Below are positions 62,116 through 64,000 of a DNA stretch of 64,000 bases, piece by piece. Origin of the DNA: Prorocentrum cordatum (lineage: Eukaryota; Sar; Dinophyceae; Prorocentrales; Prorocentraceae); the NCBI GenBank assembly GCA_963575745.1, contig CAUYUJ010015512.1, positions 222,738-286,737 on the forward strand, given 5' to 3'. Positions within the stretch are counted from its first letter, which is position 1. Each line of letters starts with the position of its first letter. The position numbers were made by a program, and so were the translations under genes. The notes under the pieces are model-generated. The model made no database searches. It was not told where the DNA came from and saw only the letters and a list, made by a program, of their open reading frames with translations.

Positions 62116-62285
62116 CCTAACCAGCATATGCATCGTCCAAGAGACCGTACAGCATCCGTACCCCGCCAGCCCACCAAGTGAGACGGGCGGATGTCTTATC
62201 ATCAGCCCCGCACGGTCCGTCCCGCATCATCACGACCACCACCACCACCTTTTATCACATCATCAGCAACAGCATCACATAGCAT
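62116..62285. other. Short unique spacer between arrays
   Basis: Contains tccgtaccccgccagcccac. No gene. Confidence 0.5.
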
Positions 62286-62289
62286 CAGC

Positions 62290-62785
62290 ATCGTCATCAC
62301 ACAAATAACAAAAAATCAAACAACAAAGAAAAACAAAAACAAAAAACAAAAAAAGAAAACAACAAAACAATCAAAATCAGGTCCCCAAATTCACAAACAA
62401 TCAAAAAAAACCAAAAAAACAAAAAACAAAAACATCAACACAAATATCAAAATCAAAGAAATCAAGCACACCCATCAAACAAAAACAAACAAAACATCAC
62501 AAACAATCAAAAAAAAACAAAGATAAAAAAAAAAAACAACAATCAAAACAACAAAACAAAATAAAATCAATCATCAAAACAAACAAAAACACACAAACAA
62601 AAACAAAAAAAAATCAATCACAAAACTCAAACAAAATAAAAACAATCAACACAAAAACAACACAAACCCAACAAAAAACAAAAAAACAACCATCATCAAA
62701 CAAAATCAAGAAATCACAACAAATCAAAAAAACACACACAAACAAAAAAAAAAAAGAAAAAACAACAAAAAATCACAAAAAACAG
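62290..62785 (+). repeat. A-rich, nearly G- and T-free tract
   Basis: About 500 bp of caaacaaaaacaaaaa with scattered atc. The plus strand is dominated by A, with C second; G and T are scarce. It is flanked on both sides by CAT arrays, so it may have grown out of one by A-biased change. Confidence 0.95.
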
Positions 62786-63065
62786 CATCAGCATCATTAT
62801 CATCGTCGCCGTCATCAACATCACCATCATCATCATCGTCATCATCAGCAGCATCAACATCATCATCACCATCATCAGCATCATCATCATCCGATTCCAT
62901 CATCATCATCCGCATCCGCATCCACATCCACATCCGCACAGCGTACGCATCCGCATCCGCATCCTTCTTCTGCTCCTCGTCCTCCTCCTCCTCCTCCTCC
63001 TCCTCCTACTCCTCCTCATCCTCCTTCTCCTCCTCCTCCACCTCCCCCTCCCCGTCCACATTCGC
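62786..63065 (+). repeat. CAT array then CTC array
   Basis: catcatcatcatcg to about 62905, tccgcatccgcatccacatcc to 62965, cctcctcctcctcc to 63050. Confidence 0.93.
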
Positions 63066-63184
63066 CTTCAGTCCGCCACCCTCCCAAAATCAAATAAGGC
63101 AGGTGATGATGCCGCTACTCGTGCTCGTGGGCAAAAGGATCGCCGCCGCAGGAGGTCGGCGGAGGGGCCGGGGCCAAATCACAA

Positions 63185-63310
63185 CTTCAAGTCCACTGGG
63201 GAGAGAGGAGGGAGGTGGAGCAGGAGGAGGAGGAAGAGGAGGATGAGGAAGAGGAGGGGTAGGAGGAGGGGGAGAAGAAGGGGGAGGCGGAGGAGGAGAA
63301 GAAGAAGGAA
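63185..63310 (+). repeat. GGA/GAA array
   Basis: gaggaggaggaagaggagg and similar to 63310. Confidence 0.9.
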
Positions 63311-63314
63311 AACC

Positions 63315-63470
63315 ACTGTCGACCCGGGACTCGCAAAACAGATTGCAATAAACTGGCCGATCCAAGATCCCAGGCCGCTCCACGACTTCGAAGCGGAATT
63401 CTTGGTACTCTCTTTTTTCGGACAGCCCACGCATGGACAGGACTGTCCTACGTTGCACGCCTCGTGGTTT
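63315..63470 (-). CDS. Exon candidate, frame ambiguous
   Basis: Minus strand, one frame: SMRGLSEKREYQEFRFEVV, ERPGILDRPVYCNLFCESR, VDSGF. A second frame: ACNVGQSCPCVGCPKKEST, SWSGLGSWIGQFIAICFASP. Both are protein-like, and the GGA array follows immediately 3', as with other exon candidates on this strand. Confidence 0.35.
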
Positions 63471-63609
63471 CTTCCTGTTCCCCCTGTCCGCTCCTCTCCT
63501 CCTCCTTCCCGTTTTTCCTCCTCCCCCTCCCGTTCCCTCCTCCCCTGCTCCTTCTCGTTGCCCTCCGCCCCCTTTCCCCTCCCCCTATTTGGGACCCCAT
63601 TTTTTGCTG
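63471..63609 (+). other. Pyrimidine-rich spacer
   Basis: C/T-rich plus strand; no gene. Confidence 0.5.
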
Positions 63610-63928
63610 ACATGTGTATATACCTATGCGACCACTCTTCGGGTGAGAAGGCGGTTCGGGGGGGGGAGGAACCAACGCTTCACTCGATCGGTCTCACTAT
63701 CGACCTTACTATCGATCTCACTATCGGCCTCGCTCGATCGATCTCACTCGATCGATCTCACAATCGATATCCTCGATCTATTTCATTCGATCGATCTCAA
63801 TGTCGATACGACTATGGATATCTCAATCGATCTCACTATCGATCTCACTATCGATCTCACAATGTATCTCGCATTCGGTCTCGCGATCGGTATCACTATC
63901 GATATCACAATCGATCTCACAACCCACG

Positions 63929-63976
<48 letters not shown>

Positions 63977-64000
63977 ATCATCAATCATCATCATCATCAT
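63610..64000 (-). repeat. Inverted copy of the GAT/GATCGA composite element
   Basis: In minus-strand order: (GAT)n at 64000-63926 (continuing beyond the window), gtgagatcgata-type 12-bp array at 63925-63680, and the conserved tail ggttcctcccccccc, gaaccgccttctcacccg, aagagtggtcgcataggtat at 63674-63610. Order and orientation reproduce 6640-8112. Confidence 0.92.

Noticed and set aside
60861-62120. A 419-codon Ser/His/Gln-rich frame and its minus-strand Asp/Met-rich counterpart
   Set aside because: CTC and CATCAG arrays read through; no unique sequence supports a gene beyond the short exon candidate on the minus strand.
1-64000. Dinoflagellate spliced-leader or relict spliced-leader sequences
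   Set aside because: I scanned for the TTTTGGCTCAAG core in both orientations by eye and saw no match.
1-64000. CRISPR array
   Set aside because: The tandem arrays have no unique equal-length spacers and there are no Cas-like genes; the setting is eukaryotic.

Overview
The window looks like a repeat-dominated piece of eukaryotic nuclear DNA. There is no bacterial-style gene packing, no rRNA, tRNA or CRISPR that I can see, and most long open frames come from microsatellites or minisatellites read through in all frames. My best guess is a dinoflagellate or a similar large-genome GC-rich alga. The grounds are high GC, very sparse coding, short exon-like islands whose acceptors are often AG|G, introns that appear to be filled with GGA or GAC arrays, and a decayed Pif1/Helitron-type helicase. 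I did not find the dinoflagellate spliced-leader sequence, so this assignment is an inference.

Layout. 0-3 kb: a frame-broken Pif1-like helicase. 3-12 kb: blocks of CCAAGAGG-type minisatellite, an AT-microsatellite island, a 1.1 kb GAT array joined to a GATCGA array, and a 2 kb GGGCTCATA minisatellite. 13-17 kb: an 80-bp tandem array, then copies of a 1.7 kb element (called R1 here) with terminal inverted repeats of about 115 bp. 17.3-18.3 kb: four tandem AT-rich units, each a large palindrome. 19-24.5 kb: hairpins, a 3.7 kb GAGCCTCTC minisatellite with an internal 1 kb duplication, and a head-to-head inverted satellite. 25-32 kb: two more R1 copies around a minus-strand exon pair and a 15-copy 90-bp satellite. 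32-46 kb: exon fragments on both strands, an inverted minisatellite pair, degenerate coding blocks, and two exons that could belong to one minus-strand gene whose protein carries DPF tripeptides. 46-64 kb: polypyrimidine tracts of 1 kb or more, two families of short inverted-repeat elements (M1, M2), several cysteine-rich exon-like islands on the minus strand, a 151-bp satellite, an A-rich strand-asymmetric tract, and finally an inverted copy of the composite repeat that also sits at 6.6-8.1 kb.

The genes cannot be assembled into a pathway. The clearest theme is structural: microsatellite arrays are repeatedly found attached to conserved non-array flanks or inside elements with inverted termini, so the arrays seem to be dispersed as passengers of mobile-like units. 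All exon calls come from reading frame, splice-like boundaries and amino-acid composition only and need transcript support.
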